A DNA stretch of 64,000 bases. Source: Rossellomorea orangium. Lineage in GTDB: Bacteria; Bacillota; Bacilli; Bacillales; Bacillaceae_B. Positions within the stretch are counted from its first letter, which is position 1; each line of letters starts with the position of its first letter. Location of the stretch: contig NZ_JAHWGH010000014.1 of assembly GCF_019334305.1 (NCBI RefSeq), positions 310,001 through 374,000 of the forward strand. The letters are read 5' to 3'. Position numbers and translations under genes: made by a program. Below the pieces are notes generated by a model that saw only the letters and a program-made list of their open reading frames with translations, did no database searches and was not told the origin of the DNA. Below, piece after piece: positions 16,855 to 25,670 of this stretch.

Positions 16855-17580
16855 TCAATTCGTATTTCCCGGCTTATACATATACGGATTATGGTTATGC
16901 CCCTCATCCTTATCGGTATCGATATCCAACTGGCCTTTCGCATTATAACTGGCAAGGGTGATATCATCCAGTTTATCAAAGGCTATGTTCTGCCTGGTCA
17001 GCTCTCTTTTCAGCCACTCTTCATCCAATTTCAAGTATTTCATATTGTGCATGAGGATCTGACCGTTCATAACGAGGGGGATCGGAATGAACGCAGCCCC
17101 GGGGAACAGGTTCAAGTCAGACGGCTGTACAGGTCTTGCATACGATTTCGGGATGACACTAACCTTCCCCATATTTTCCATCGTGGCCATTTCAATATCC
17201 TTCACCGTGGCATACCCTTTTTCTCTTAAGGTACCTAGAAGCTCATCGGTTGTGATCCTGGCTTTCCGTAAGCCTTTCTCATCAATATCGCCATTGCGTA
17301 CCAGAACGGTGGGAGTAGTAATCAGGAGCCAGCGCAGCTTATTATTAAGGGTAAGGATCGAGAACAGGATATACACCAATGTAAACACCAGTCCATAGCT
17401 TAGGGCTGACGGAATCCCTTTATCCACCAATGGCTCACTCACAATCGTCCCTAATACGACAATAAACAAGAGATCAAAGCTATTCATCTCAGAGACTGCC
17501 TTCTTCCCTGCAAACCGGAGCAATATATAGGAAGCAATGAAGATGATGATCGGACTGTAGATATATTCCCAAATATTCAT
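16855..17580 (-). CDS. DUF421 membrane protein (YetF/YcaP family)
   Basis: A 241-residue protein with three N-terminal membrane helices (about 8-25, 35-55, 60-80) and a cytoplasmic C-terminal part. Signature segments are LRFAGKKAVSEMNSFDLLF, VLVRNGDIDEKGLRKARIT and ELLGTLREKGYATVKDIEMA. DUF421 proteins are widespread in spore formers with no settled function. A second, diverged member lies at 21150-21773. GGGGGACC precedes the ATG. Confidence 0.92.
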   Translation of the reverse strand: MNIWEYIYSPIIIFIASYILLRFAGKKAVSEMNSFDLLFIVVLGTIVSEPLVDKGIPSALSYGLVFTLVYILFSILTLNNKLRWLLITTPTVLVRNGDIDEKGLRKARITTDELLGTLREKGYATVKDIEMATMENMGKVSVIPKSYARPVQPSDLNLFPGAAFIPIPLVMNGQILMHNMKYLKLDEEWLKRELTRQNIAFDKLDDITLASYNAKGQLDIDTDKDEGHNHNPYMYKPGNTN

Positions 17581-17650
17581 AGATGGTCCCCCTTATATTG
17601 ATGGCATATCTGTTCGGATAGTGTTCCTCAAGAAATCAAATATATGAAAA

Positions 17651-17686
17651 AACGAGGTCCGTCCTCTAATAGGGGCGAACCTCGTT
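17651..17686. terminator. Bidirectional terminator, cotJC/DUF421 gap (GGTCCGTCC element)
   Basis: AACGAGGT at 17651-17658 pairs with ACCTCGTT at 17679-17686, with A-rich left and T-rich right flanks. The left arm continues into GGTCCGTCC, the core of the family C palindromes near 43452 and 49483. Confidence 0.7.
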
Positions 17687-17702
17687 TTTTCTTTTTCGGT
17701 AT

Positions 17703-18272
17703 TTAAAATATGATTTTTCTATCTCGTTCGTCTTTCAGAATTTCGACTGCTTCCCGGAAGCGTTGGGAGTGGATGATTTCTCTTTCTCTCAGGAAGCGGA
17801 GACCGTCATTCAGATCAGGGTCGTCACTCATATTGATAATCCATTGATACGTGGCTCGGGCTTTCTCTTCTGCGGCGATGTCTTCATACAGATCGGCAAT
17901 CGGATCCCCCTTTGCCTGGATATAGGAGGCCGTGAAGGGGACACCAGCAGCGTTATGATAAAAGATGGCATTATCGTGGTTCACGTAATGAGGATCAAGT
18001 CCCGCATCTTTCATTTGCTGCGGTGTCGCGTCTTTGATCAGTTTATAGACCATCGTCGCAATCATCTCTAAATGTGCGAACTCTTCCGTACCGATATCCG
18101 TCAGAAGGCCAATGACTTTATCAGGGATCGTGTAGCGTTGGTTAAGGTATCTGAGAGCCGCTGCAAGCTCCCCATCGGCACCGCCGTATTGTTCGATCAG
18201 AAATTTAGCCAGTTTCGGATTACAGGTGCTGACCCTAACGGGATATTGTAGTTTCTTCTCATAAACCCACAT
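17703..18272 (-). CDS. cotJC: Spore coat protein CotJC (manganese catalase family)
   Basis: A 189-residue protein with the start MWVYEKKLQYPVRVS, typical of CotJC. It has the four-helix di-manganese catalase fold with metal-site motifs DGELAAALRYLNQRY, IGTEEFAHLEMIATM, AAEEKARATYQW and REREIIHSQRF. CotJC is placed in the inner coat of spores and is made in the mother cell. It is the last gene of cotJA-cotJB-cotJC, 27 bases after cotJB. Confidence 0.96.
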   Translation of the reverse strand: MWVYEKKLQYPVRVSTCNPKLAKFLIEQYGGADGELAAALRYLNQRYTIPDKVIGLLTDIGTEEFAHLEMIATMVYKLIKDATPQQMKDAGLDPHYVNHDNAIFYHNAAGVPFTASYIQAKGDPIADLYEDIAAEEKARATYQWIINMSDDPDLNDGLRFLREREIIHSQRFREAVEILKDERDRKIIF

Positions 18273-18299
18273 ATTATCTATTCGCTCCTTTGTTCTACA

Positions 18300-18560
18300 T
18301 TAAACTTGCCATGGCCACGGGGCGTCTTTCCAGTCCCAGGGATAATTTGAGTAGCTGTAACCAAATCCGGTCAACGGCCCGAACTCCTTCTCGAATTTCT
18401 TCTTGATCTGCTTCCTCATCCGGGTATATTCGTTGTACTGCTTAATGGCCTCATAATCCTCCGGATGGGTATCCAAATACAAGGTGAGTTCAACAATGAC
18501 GAAATCGACGGTCTGAAGTTCTTCCATGATCTCATAATAATGAGCGGGAAGCTGCTTCAT
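18300..18560 (-). CDS. cotJB: Spore coat protein CotJB
   Basis: An 86-residue protein: MKQLPAHYYEIMEELQTVDF near the start, LYLDTHPEDYEAIKQYNEY in the middle and a Trp/Tyr/Pro-rich tail (NYPWDWKDAPWPWQV). This matches CotJB in size and motif. The start codon overlaps the cotJA stop (ATGA), and cotJC follows after 27 bases. Confidence 0.95.
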   Translation of the reverse strand: MKQLPAHYYEIMEELQTVDFVIVELTLYLDTHPEDYEAIKQYNEYTRMRKQIKKKFEKEFGPLTGFGYSYSNYPWDWKDAPWPWQV

Positions 18561-18790
18561 GATGAATCACCATCCTTTAATTCATACGGACTGTAATAAG
18601 GATCATAGAATGCTTTCCAAAGCGTTCCCGCCTTTAAGGCTTCCTTTGGTGAAAATTGCTCCAGATTTGGAGGTTGAAACCCCATATATAAATTAGGTGG
18701 TGTGGAGTACACTTTCTTCTTAATGGGCGGACACGGATCAAAGGGACTAACATACGGATAATACACTTTATAATTTTGATGTTGTTGCAA
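18557..18790 (-). CDS. cotJA: Spore coat-associated protein CotJA
   Basis: A 77-residue protein rich in Tyr and Pro (YYPYVSPFDPCPP, YMGFQPPNLEQFSPKEAL, LWKAFYDPYY), characteristic of CotJA. It is the first gene of the cotJ operon, with TGGAGGGAG upstream. A SigE-like promoter lies about 35-63 bases before the start. Confidence 0.93.
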   Translation of the reverse strand: MQQHQNYKVYYPYVSPFDPCPPIKKKVYSTPPNLYMGFQPPNLEQFSPKEALKAGTLWKAFYDPYYSPYELKDGDSS

Positions 18791-18824
18791 GAGACTCCCT
18801 CCAGTTTTTGGCCATATCTTTTTA

Positions 18825-18853
18825 TAGGTATGAAGGAAGCACGTGAAACATTC
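18825..18853 (-). promoter_or_regulatory. Candidate SigE promoter of cotJABC
   Basis: On the minus strand GAATGTT (18853-18847) and CATACCTA (18832-18825) are separated by 14 bases, close to the mother-cell SigE consensus (-35 KMATATT, 14-15 bp, -10 CATACAMT). In B. subtilis cotJ is SigE-dependent, which agrees. From 18860 to 19300 I see no gene, only the hairpin at 19097. Confidence 0.5.
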
Positions 18854-19096
18854 ATATTCGTTTTTTAATCATAATCGATCGTCAAACGTGCACCCTTATA
18901 AGCAGGACCATGAAGAGGAAGATCGATGACAGTCACTGAGTTTATCGTCATGGGTGTCCATTGATCGGAAATGGATTAAAGTCTATAACCCTTCCAACTG
19001 AAGGCACTTATACTCTTTACCAATGATTTTCCTGGTAGCCGATTGGCTTTCAAAAAGGGATGAGTACGAGGAGATAGACTGAAGAAAACCAAAAAA

Positions 19097-19119
19097 ACAA
19101 GCATTCACCAGTGCTTGTT
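19097..19119. terminator. Isolated terminator-like hairpin
   Basis: AACAAGCA (19097-19104) pairs with TGCTTGTT (19112-19119), flanked by A7 on the left and TTCTGTTTT on the right. No gene ends directly before it on either strand, so it may end a small RNA or be a remnant. Confidence 0.45.
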
Positions 19120-19357
19120 TCTGTTTTGAAAAAAAATTCCGTTAGATGAAAACCCCCAAATCAAAAGAGCTCAGGGATTTTCTGAAGTCTTGCCAGACTC
19201 AGGCATAGCGTCTCCACTCTACATATGAAATATCCCAACCATTCACACCTATTAAAGGAGATACCCTACATAATCTGATTGGCTACGGGAAGAGTAATCA
19301 ATGTGCTTATTCCAGTTCATGAAAGGCGGGCACAATATGACACTCAGGAGGATGATC

Positions 19358-19873
19358 ATGGGAATTTTAAGTGGTAACCCACAAGAAGAACCGTTGCATT
19401 TTGGAGAGGTATTTGGAAGCTGGAGTTATTTGTTAACAGCAAAAGCTGCTGTGGCGGGTTATCAGATGCAGTTAAATCACGCTGGAGATGATGACCTAAA
19501 GAAGTTATTGAAAGATTCAGTTGAAGACGGTCAAGAGGAAATCAAGCAGGTGGAGAAACTATTGAAAGAAAATGGGATCGGCCTCCCGCCTACTCCTCCA
19601 GAGCCACCCCATGCTTGCCTGGATGATATCCCGACCGGTGCACGCATGCCCGATCCGGCTATTGCCGCTGCTCTTTCTGCGGATATAGCATCAGGCTTAG
19701 TTGCATGCAGCACGATTATGGGACAAAGCATCCGTGAAGATGTGGCCATGATGTTCGGGCAATTCCATATGCAAAAAGCCCAAATGGGAGCGAAAGTACT
19801 CAAATTGAACAAAGAAAAGGGATGGTTGATCCCTCCGCCCCTTCACAAAAACAAGAATGAACATTGTGAGTAA
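19358..19873 (+). CDS. DUF3231 family protein
   Basis: A 171-residue protein with the single-domain form of DUF3231: MGILSGNPQEEPLHFGEVF, then SWSYLLTAKAAVAGYQMQLNH, and a conserved segment PPEPPHACLDDIPTGARMPDP. It is predicted to be a helical bundle, ferritin-like in length and pattern, and common in spore-forming bacilli, function unknown. I chose ATG 19358 because AGGAGG lies 6 bases upstream; an in-frame ATG at 19337 (with GGCGGG upstream) is the alternative. Confidence 0.85.
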   Translation: MGILSGNPQEEPLHFGEVFGSWSYLLTAKAAVAGYQMQLNHAGDDDLKKLLKDSVEDGQEEIKQVEKLLKENGIGLPPTPPEPPHACLDDIPTGARMPDPAIAAALSADIASGLVACSTIMGQSIREDVAMMFGQFHMQKAQMGAKVLKLNKEKGWLIPPPLHKNKNEHCE

Positions 19874-19893
19874 TTTGGTATCTATTTAGGAGA

Positions 19894-19937
19894 ATTCTCA
19901 GGTTGTTTAACCATTTAATCAGCCTGAGAATTTTTTT
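19894..19937 (+). terminator. Terminator behind the DUF3231 gene
   Basis: ATTCTCAGG (19894-19902) pairs with CCTGAGAAT (19923-19931), followed by T7. Confidence 0.75.
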
Positions 19938-19960
19938 GTTTCACCATGCATTTTATATAT

Positions 19961-20000
19961 AAAGAAGAAGGTCCGTCCTTTGGAACGAACCTTCTTCTTT
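19961..20000 (-). terminator. Terminator overlapping the alcohol dehydrogenase stop codon
   Basis: AAAGAAGAAGGT (19961-19972) pairs with ACCTTCTTCTTT (19989-20000). The right arm overlaps the stop codon of the dehydrogenase (19999-20001). The left arm runs into GGTCCGTCC, again the family C core. Confidence 0.7.
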
Positions 20001-21132
20001 ATGGCTTCAATATCACTTTGATACAGTCATCATCTTTGTCGTTAAATAGTTGATACCCTTTCGCCGCCTCATCAAGTTTCAGTTTGTGGGTGATGATGGA
20101 AGTGGAGTCGATTTCCCCTTTGACGATTTGGTCATAAAGGGGCTCCATATAGGCACGAGCGTGAGATTGCCCCATCTTCAGCGTGATATTACGGGCAAAG
20201 AAGGCTCCAAGCGGGAACATATTGTAAAGGCCGCCATATACGCCGGTCAGTTGAACAGTTCCACATTTCCGAACGGCTTTTGTGGCAATCTGGATCGGTC
20301 CGAGGGTCCCTCCTTGCAACTTTAATTTTTGCTCCATGTATTCAAGTGGGGACTTTTTCCCGTCCATCCCGACACAATCAATGACGACATCGGCGCCACC
20401 CTTGGTCAACTCTTTCAGTGTCTCCCCCATGTCATCGTAATGAGTGAAATCAAACGTTTCCGTCTGATTCATCTTCTTGGAGTGGCGGAGGCGGTAATCG
20501 AAATAATCCACGGCAATGACTCTTTTCGCCCCCTTTTTCCAGGCAAACTGCTGGGTCATCAATCCTACAGGGCCACAGCCCAGGACTATAACCGTATCTC
20601 CTTTTTTAACACCTGCATTTTCCACACTCCAGTAGGCGGTAGGAAGGACATCGGATAACAGAAGAATGTCTTCATCCTCCAGTTCACAATTCTCAGGTAC
20701 AAGAAAAGGGGTATAGTTCCCAAATGGGACACGCAGATATTCCGCTTGTCCTCCCGGATAATTCCCGAATTTTTCCGAATAGCCAAGGAGACCCCCCGAG
20801 TCGTAGTGGGGATTGGAGTTGTCACATTGACTCTCTAGGTGATTGTGACAATACGGGCATGTCCCGCATGCGACGGTAAACGGGATGATGACGCGGTCTC
20901 CCTTCTTCACTTTGGTGACATCCTTCCCTACTTCCTCTACGATGCCCATGGGCTCATGACCGATGACATACCCAATCGGCAGCGGGAAGTTACCCTTATA
21001 CAAATGGAGATCAGATCCGCAAATGGCAGTGGAGGTAATTTTGATGATGACATCCTGTGTGTCTTGAATCCGGGGATCTTCTACTTTCTTAACGGCAATA
21101 GTATTCTTTCCTTGGTACGTGACAGCTTTCAT
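19999..21132 (-). CDS. Zinc-dependent alcohol/formaldehyde dehydrogenase family
   Basis: A 377-residue medium-chain dehydrogenase. The catalytic zinc ligands are in TAICGSDLHLYKG and GHEPMGIVEEVG. The structural zinc site is intact with four cysteines in ACGTCPYCHNHLESQC. The NAD(P) loop is VIVLGCGPVGLMTQQFAWKKGA. The insertion between domains and length resemble glutathione-independent formaldehyde dehydrogenase and threonine-dehydrogenase-like proteins. The physiological alcohol is unknown. It lies downstream of the second DUF421 gene on the same strand, 17 bases apart, so they may be co-transcribed. Confidence 0.92.
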   Translation of the reverse strand: MKAVTYQGKNTIAVKKVEDPRIQDTQDVIIKITSTAICGSDLHLYKGNFPLPIGYVIGHEPMGIVEEVGKDVTKVKKGDRVIIPFTVACGTCPYCHNHLESQCDNSNPHYDSGGLLGYSEKFGNYPGGQAEYLRVPFGNYTPFLVPENCELEDEDILLLSDVLPTAYWSVENAGVKKGDTVIVLGCGPVGLMTQQFAWKKGAKRVIAVDYFDYRLRHSKKMNQTETFDFTHYDDMGETLKELTKGGADVVIDCVGMDGKKSPLEYMEQKLKLQGGTLGPIQIATKAVRKCGTVQLTGVYGGLYNMFPLGAFFARNITLKMGQSHARAYMEPLYDQIVKGEIDSTSIITHKLKLDEAAKGYQLFNDKDDDCIKVILKP

Positions 21133-21149
21133 GATGATCCTCCTTCAGT

Positions 21150-21773
21150 TTATTGAAGATGTTTCGGCGGAGGGTTGACGGAGCCACTCTGCTGAATTTC
21201 TTTAAAGATATCTTCCCCGCCTGTTTTCTGACTCACCGGCCTCGTCGCCGCCGGGGCAACGTTGAGCATATTGATCAATCGATCTACCTTTGCCTGAAGC
21301 TGGTTAAGATCCTGTATGGTCACAGGCTTTGCTTGAGGCATCAATTCCACTCCCACCTGACCATTCGGTTCAAGCGTCGCCCACTTCACATCCGAAATTT
21401 TGCTGACTCCCTGCTGTCTTAACTTCATCTCAAGCTGATCGACGGTCATGCGGAGCTTTTTGAAATTCTTTTCCTGTATGGTGCCGTTTTCAATTAAAAT
21501 CTTAGCTTTTCCGGTAATAAATTGTTCCACTCGATCTGATTTCACCTGGAGATACTCCATGATCATGAGGGTGAAGACAAGGATGAGACCTACACCGATT
21601 GTCGTCCAAATGTTCTTCCCGGCAACAGGTTGAATGAGCAATGACCCGATACCGATCATGATAACCGTTTGTGCCAGGGTCATCTGGGAGATTGATTTCC
21701 TCCCAGCGATTCTTAATAAAAGTGTTCCAGCCAATACAATAAGGATGGCTTTCCAAATCCAATCAAAATCCAT
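21150..21773 (-). CDS. DUF421 membrane protein (second copy)
   Basis: A 207-residue member of the DUF421 family: three membrane helices in the first 80 residues (LLRIAGRKSISQMTLAQTV), then ILIENGTIQEKNFKKLRMT, QLEMKLRQQGVSKISDVKWA and a C-terminal extension. I start at MDFDWIWKAI; AAAGGAG lies 11 bases upstream. A longer in-frame start at 21848 would add 25 residues with no supporting ribosome binding site. The gap from 21774 to 22232 holds no gene I can support. Confidence 0.9.
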   Translation of the reverse strand: MDFDWIWKAILIVLAGTLLLRIAGRKSISQMTLAQTVIMIGIGSLLIQPVAGKNIWTTIGVGLILVFTLMIMEYLQVKSDRVEQFITGKAKILIENGTIQEKNFKKLRMTVDQLEMKLRQQGVSKISDVKWATLEPNGQVGVELMPQAKPVTIQDLNQLQAKVDRLINMLNVAPAATRPVSQKTGGEDIFKEIQQSGSVNPPPKHLQ

Positions 21774-22232
21774 AATAACTTCCGCTCCTTTCCTTTCTTT
21801 AATGCGGCATTGCCACTTCATCAAACAATAAAGATCCATTTCCTTCATGTTTGAAAATCTTTTTCGTCTTCTGAATGAATTCAGTCCATGCTACAGGTTT
21901 CTTTTTCTTATGAACCTTTAGCAGGACAGGGACCAACAAAGAATTCCCACGTGTCCTTCCGAGGTAGTATAGGGTAGTCTTACCACACACGAATTTCTTA
22001 CTTTCTCACCTTGTTGTTTCAAATTATCCATCCTTTTAAAAAAGTACTATTTTATAAGTATTGGGTTGCAGGAAGCTAGTTATCCTTATGAATATCTTGA
22101 ATATGACCCAATAAGTGGCACATTAACCGTGCAAAGCAACCTTACAGCAGGTAACCTGTTTGAGAAAGAAAGAATAATGATCATCTCTATTCCTTACACT
22201 AAGGAAAATGGACAAAGAGGTGAAACCGCTCC

Positions 22233-23150
22233 ATGGATCCTACCGAATTGACATCAAACGAATTAATCACCATCATAAGCGCTATCGTACTCGGAACATT
22301 GGCAAGACTCATTACCATTAAAGAGGATTTTAGACAATATCCCAGCTATCCGAATGGCTACCTGATTCAGATCATCACGGGATTCGTAGCTGCAGCCCTT
22401 GGCGCAGTGGCCATCCCGGCTTTATTAAGTAAAAACTTCGTTGCCGTGACGTTCCTTACCCTTGCCCTCCAGCAGTTCAGGGATGTTCGTAAAATGGAGA
22501 AAGAGAGTTTGAGCGACTTGGAGGAAACGGAATTCACCTACCGCGGGAAGGCATACATAGATGGCATTGCCAAAACCTTTGAAGCAAGGAATTACCTTGC
22601 TTTCATCGTGGCACTCACCACTTCTCTCACGATTTCCGTTCTTCAAAATGCCCTCAAAGTAGAAAATCTCCCTTTATGTATCGCAGGAGGTGCACTGGTT
22701 GGGTTTGGCCTTCTATATTATTTACAGCGGTTCACAAAAGGCAAGACAATCGGGGATATTGCAGAGGTTAAAGAAGGTAAGGTAGCAGTCAAGGATTCTT
22801 CCTTATATGTGGATGATATGTACGTCAGCAATCTCCTTGGAACAGATAACGCCGAGAAGCTGTTTACAGAGGAAGGAATGGCCGTCGTCATCTTCCCGAA
22901 GGAGAATCACTTCCGGATCAACCTGGATCATTTCGGTCAGCGACAGGCTGCACTGTTTGAAGCATGCCGGGCATTGGGGGTTAAGCGATATCAATTTACG
23001 AGGAAGGATTATGAGGATGGGAAAGTCATGATTGCGCTTGTCCCCATTAAGAAGGATATAGATGCCTTCATTGAGGCCGTTAAGAAATGTCCGTTGCTCG
23101 AAAGCACGAAAAAATCCCATTCCGTGATGAAAACCAACTTGAAAGGGTGA
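22233..23150 (+). CDS. YIEGIA family membrane protein
   Basis: A 305-residue protein with an N-terminal membrane region (helices near 10-28, 45-63, 70-85, 120-140, 148-165) and a cytoplasmic C-terminal domain. The family signature appears as KAYIDGIAKTFEARNYL. The family is conserved in spore formers and includes B. subtilis YphB (I recall it as SeaA, spore envelope assembly, but am not certain). A small gene for the predicted partner follows after 6 bases. GAGGTGAAACC precedes the start. Confidence 0.88.
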   Translation: MDPTELTSNELITIISAIVLGTLARLITIKEDFRQYPSYPNGYLIQIITGFVAAALGAVAIPALLSKNFVAVTFLTLALQQFRDVRKMEKESLSDLEETEFTYRGKAYIDGIAKTFEARNYLAFIVALTTSLTISVLQNALKVENLPLCIAGGALVGFGLLYYLQRFTKGKTIGDIAEVKEGKVAVKDSSLYVDDMYVSNLLGTDNAEKLFTEEGMAVVIFPKENHFRINLDHFGQRQAALFEACRALGVKRYQFTRKDYEDGKVMIALVPIKKDIDAFIEAVKKCPLLESTKKSHSVMKTNLKG

Positions 23151-23156
23151 TGAAAG

Positions 23157-23363
23157 ATGGGAAGGGAAGGTTCGATGAAGCCACCTTACGAGATACTCGC
23201 TTACTTAACGTCCAACCGCGACAGAGTCATAAACGGGGGACCACTGCTTTTATACAGTTCTGATCTGGATGAATTAAAGCAGATGACGGTTGATATTGCG
23301 AAGGGGTTAAAAGCAGACGTGGTTCAGATGACAAATGGTGATTTTCTGGTCATACGGATTTAA
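23157..23363 (+). CDS. Small partner (capping subunit) of the YIEGIA protein
   Basis: A 68-residue protein. After a short variable start the sequence MKPPYEILAYLTSNRDRVI, then NGGPLLLYSSDLDELKQM and TNGDFLVIRI match the small protein encoded next to YIEGIA genes in Bacillaceae. The start may instead be ATG 23175 (62 residues), which has GAAGGGAAGG upstream. Placement directly behind the YIEGIA gene supports a complex between the two. Confidence 0.8.
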   Translation: MGREGSMKPPYEILAYLTSNRDRVINGGPLLLYSSDLDELKQMTVDIAKGLKADVVQMTNGDFLVIRI

Positions 23364-23403
23364 CAAAGGAAAACACCCGGGTATGCCAATCCCCGGGCAT
23401 TCT

Positions 23404-24531
23404 CTACTCCACCACACCCGTCCGGATAATGACGAAATCCGTGTTGACCTTCACTTTGATGTCTTTGAACATATCATGCCACTCATCATCGGTCAGATTG
23501 GAATTAATGGCCTTCGTTCGATACTCTTCACCAAATCCAAACACATCGGATGATTTAGACTGTGAGTAAGCAATGAGATCCTCAATTTCTTTTGTGATTT
23601 TTTTTCTCAGCTTCTTTTCAATCAACTCTAGATTTTCATTGTTCTTTAAGTCAATGTCCCGGTTGATTTCCTGCAAGCGGGCATTGATATGAATATTCAG
23701 GTTGAATGCCAAAGAGTTTTGATCCTTTAGTTCGATCTTGCTTTTACTTTTGATCGTATCCAACGCAATCGCAATGTCAGTTGAAGCAGGAAGGGAAGGC
23801 ATGAGTGCTTCTTTCTCCCCATTTTTGAAGGTAATTTCGAAGTTCCCCGCTTTAAATCGATCGCTCACCAGTTTTACATAAAAGCTGTCGCTTGGGGATA
23901 TCCTTCCCACCATCTTATCTCCCTTAAGTATCGCCATGCCCGTGATATTAATCATGTCATCCTCTAATTTTAGTAAAGGCAATAAAGGGTCCACCCCAAT
24001 CGAATAATAATCATGGAGCGTTTCATGAAGGGTGGGTGAAGGAATGACTTCTCCTTTTATATTTTGCTCTATTTCCTTGTACACATATTGCCCGGCATCA
24101 GAGAACTGGGAATATTTATGCTTCAGGAGATCACCTGCGCTCCCCTCCACTATAGCCAAAAAGGTTAAATCACTGATGGAATGATCTCGGGAAAGCGTAT
24201 CGGCGAGGTTGATCAATCCGTCTTTCGCCAAGTCCTCTCCATATAGGGCCACACGAAGCTGACCTGATGCCAACTTCTTGGGCGATTTCAAATTACTTTC
24301 GATCCTCGCTCCTTTGCTTGTGAGGGAACGGCTTGAAATGACATTTGTACTGTCCATGGACTGTGGGTCTGTTTCGAGTATCAATGTCGTCGTATCAATC
24401 TTTTCGTCTTCTCCTTTATCATATCCCACCGTCGTGATCATCCCGATTTTCTCAAGCGTACTGGTTTCCGCACAAGAGGAGAGGATGAGAAGGGAGAAGA
24501 AGAATGGTGTCACGAGGAAGAATCGCTTCAT
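23404..24531 (-). CDS. Germinant receptor subunit GerAC (Ger(x)C family lipoprotein)
   Basis: A 375-residue lipoprotein. The signal peptide ends in the lipobox ILSSC. Typical Ger(x)C segments follow: IGMITTVGYDKGEDEKI near the N terminus, RSLTSKGARIESNLKSPKKLASGQLRVALYG, a middle with GMAILKGDKMVGRIS, and a C-terminal domain with LRKKITKEIEDLIAYSQ and DVFGFGEEYR. Start ATG 24531 has GAGGAGGTG upstream and overlaps the permease stop by four bases. Third gene of gerAA-AB-AC; it sits on the outer face of the spore inner membrane. Confidence 0.94.
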   Translation of the reverse strand: MKRFFLVTPFFFSLLILSSCAETSTLEKIGMITTVGYDKGEDEKIDTTTLILETDPQSMDSTNVISSRSLTSKGARIESNLKSPKKLASGQLRVALYGEDLAKDGLINLADTLSRDHSISDLTFLAIVEGSAGDLLKHKYSQFSDAGQYVYKEIEQNIKGEVIPSPTLHETLHDYYSIGVDPLLPLLKLEDDMINITGMAILKGDKMVGRISPSDSFYVKLVSDRFKAGNFEITFKNGEKEALMPSLPASTDIAIALDTIKSKSKIELKDQNSLAFNLNIHINARLQEINRDIDLKNNENLELIEKKLRKKITKEIEDLIAYSQSKSSDVFGFGEEYRTKAINSNLTDDEWHDMFKDIKVKVNTDFVIIRTGVVE

Positions 24532-25643
24532 GATTTCACCTCCTCTTTCCGAAAGATTTTTCTCTTTATCCATACCAATAGGAACAATAAGAGTGGATAA
24601 CAATAAACAACTATAAAGGCGATTTGGGCAAAATAATTATTCAATTGGTTTATTTGCTGTCTAGTCACAAATATTTGGATGGAACCAAACAAGATAAGAG
24701 CTAATCCCCATGTCATTCCCTTTGTCTTTTTCTTTCCAAATATCCGGGCCAATCCTCTGGAAGCTGACCATAAGTACAGCATCAGGTTCGGCAGGATGAT
24801 GAGCAACCAGAAGGTAATGGCGACATACTCAAATCGTTCGATAAATGGCAGTCGGACGATTTTAAACAGGGAGAGTGACCCCCAAATGGTCCGTTCCAAT
24901 TGGCCACCGCTAAAGTAGCTGAGTGAAATGATCATCACCGCTACATATAAAAGGGTCGTGTATAGCAGTCCAATCTGCATATACTTTTGAACGTTCCTTT
25001 TCTCTTTAATAAAAGGATAAAACGAATAAATGAGTTCAAATCCGATGACGGTGAACGTCATTGAATAAGCACCTTTAAGGATCTCGGTTGCTTTCGCCTC
25101 CAGGATGGGAAGGAGGTTTGACCAATGACTGAATTGAACCGGATATCCCAGTAAGCTCAAGAGCCAAAACGACAGGAACACACTGAAGAACGATACGCCG
25201 GCAATGATTCGAAATCCTCCGAGTACTCCATAAAGCACCAGCATTAGAATTGTCAGACTGATGAACCAGGTAGGAACTTCTGGAAACACCCATGCCTGCA
25301 GCACTTCGATGTAATTTCGTAAAACCACCAGAAAGGCACCCATAGAATATATGACGTAAAGTGCGTTCATGCATGTGCCTAACCATTTTCCGTACACATC
25401 TTCCTGGATACCGTATATATCCGAACTTTCATAGTAGTTAAGGGTTTTAACCATTACAAAGCCGACAACACAGGTCACAACACCGGAAAGAATCACCGAT
25501 ATCCAGGCATCATGCCCTGCATCCACATAGATGATCCGTTGAAACCCCTGCACCCCCACACCCAATTGAACCGAATGGATGATGAACATCACCATGAAAG
25601 CATTGAGGAGTGATTGTGGCTGTGGATGAACTTGTATCTTCAT
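24528..25643 (-). CDS. Germinant receptor subunit GerAB (endospore germination permease)
   Basis: A 371-residue APC-superfamily permease with ten predicted helices. It has the family feel of GerAB: VQLGVGVQGFQRIIYVDAGHDAW near helix 1, LNYYESSDIYGIQEDVYGKW, and a charged C-terminal tail (WIKRKIFRKEEVKS). It presumably binds the germinant. It is separated from the gerAA-like gene by 27 bases and overlaps the gerAC-like gene by four. Confidence 0.94.
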   Translation of the reverse strand: MKIQVHPQPQSLLNAFMVMFIIHSVQLGVGVQGFQRIIYVDAGHDAWISVILSGVVTCVVGFVMVKTLNYYESSDIYGIQEDVYGKWLGTCMNALYVIYSMGAFLVVLRNYIEVLQAWVFPEVPTWFISLTILMLVLYGVLGGFRIIAGVSFFSVFLSFWLLSLLGYPVQFSHWSNLLPILEAKATEILKGAYSMTFTVIGFELIYSFYPFIKEKRNVQKYMQIGLLYTTLLYVAVMIISLSYFSGGQLERTIWGSLSLFKIVRLPFIERFEYVAITFWLLIILPNLMLYLWSASRGLARIFGKKKTKGMTWGLALILFGSIQIFVTRQQINQLNNYFAQIAFIVVYCYPLLLFLLVWIKRKIFRKEEVKS

Positions 25644-25670
25644 AGCACCCTCCCTTCTCCTTAGCGGGAC

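Noticed and set aside
21799-21990. 63-residue frame on the minus strand before the DUF421 gene
   Set aside because: No ribosome binding site and no recognisable features; lies in a promoter-like gap.
22066-22251. 61-residue frame with TTG start before the YIEGIA gene
   Set aside because: No ribosome binding site, and it overlaps the well-supported start of the YIEGIA gene by 19 bases.
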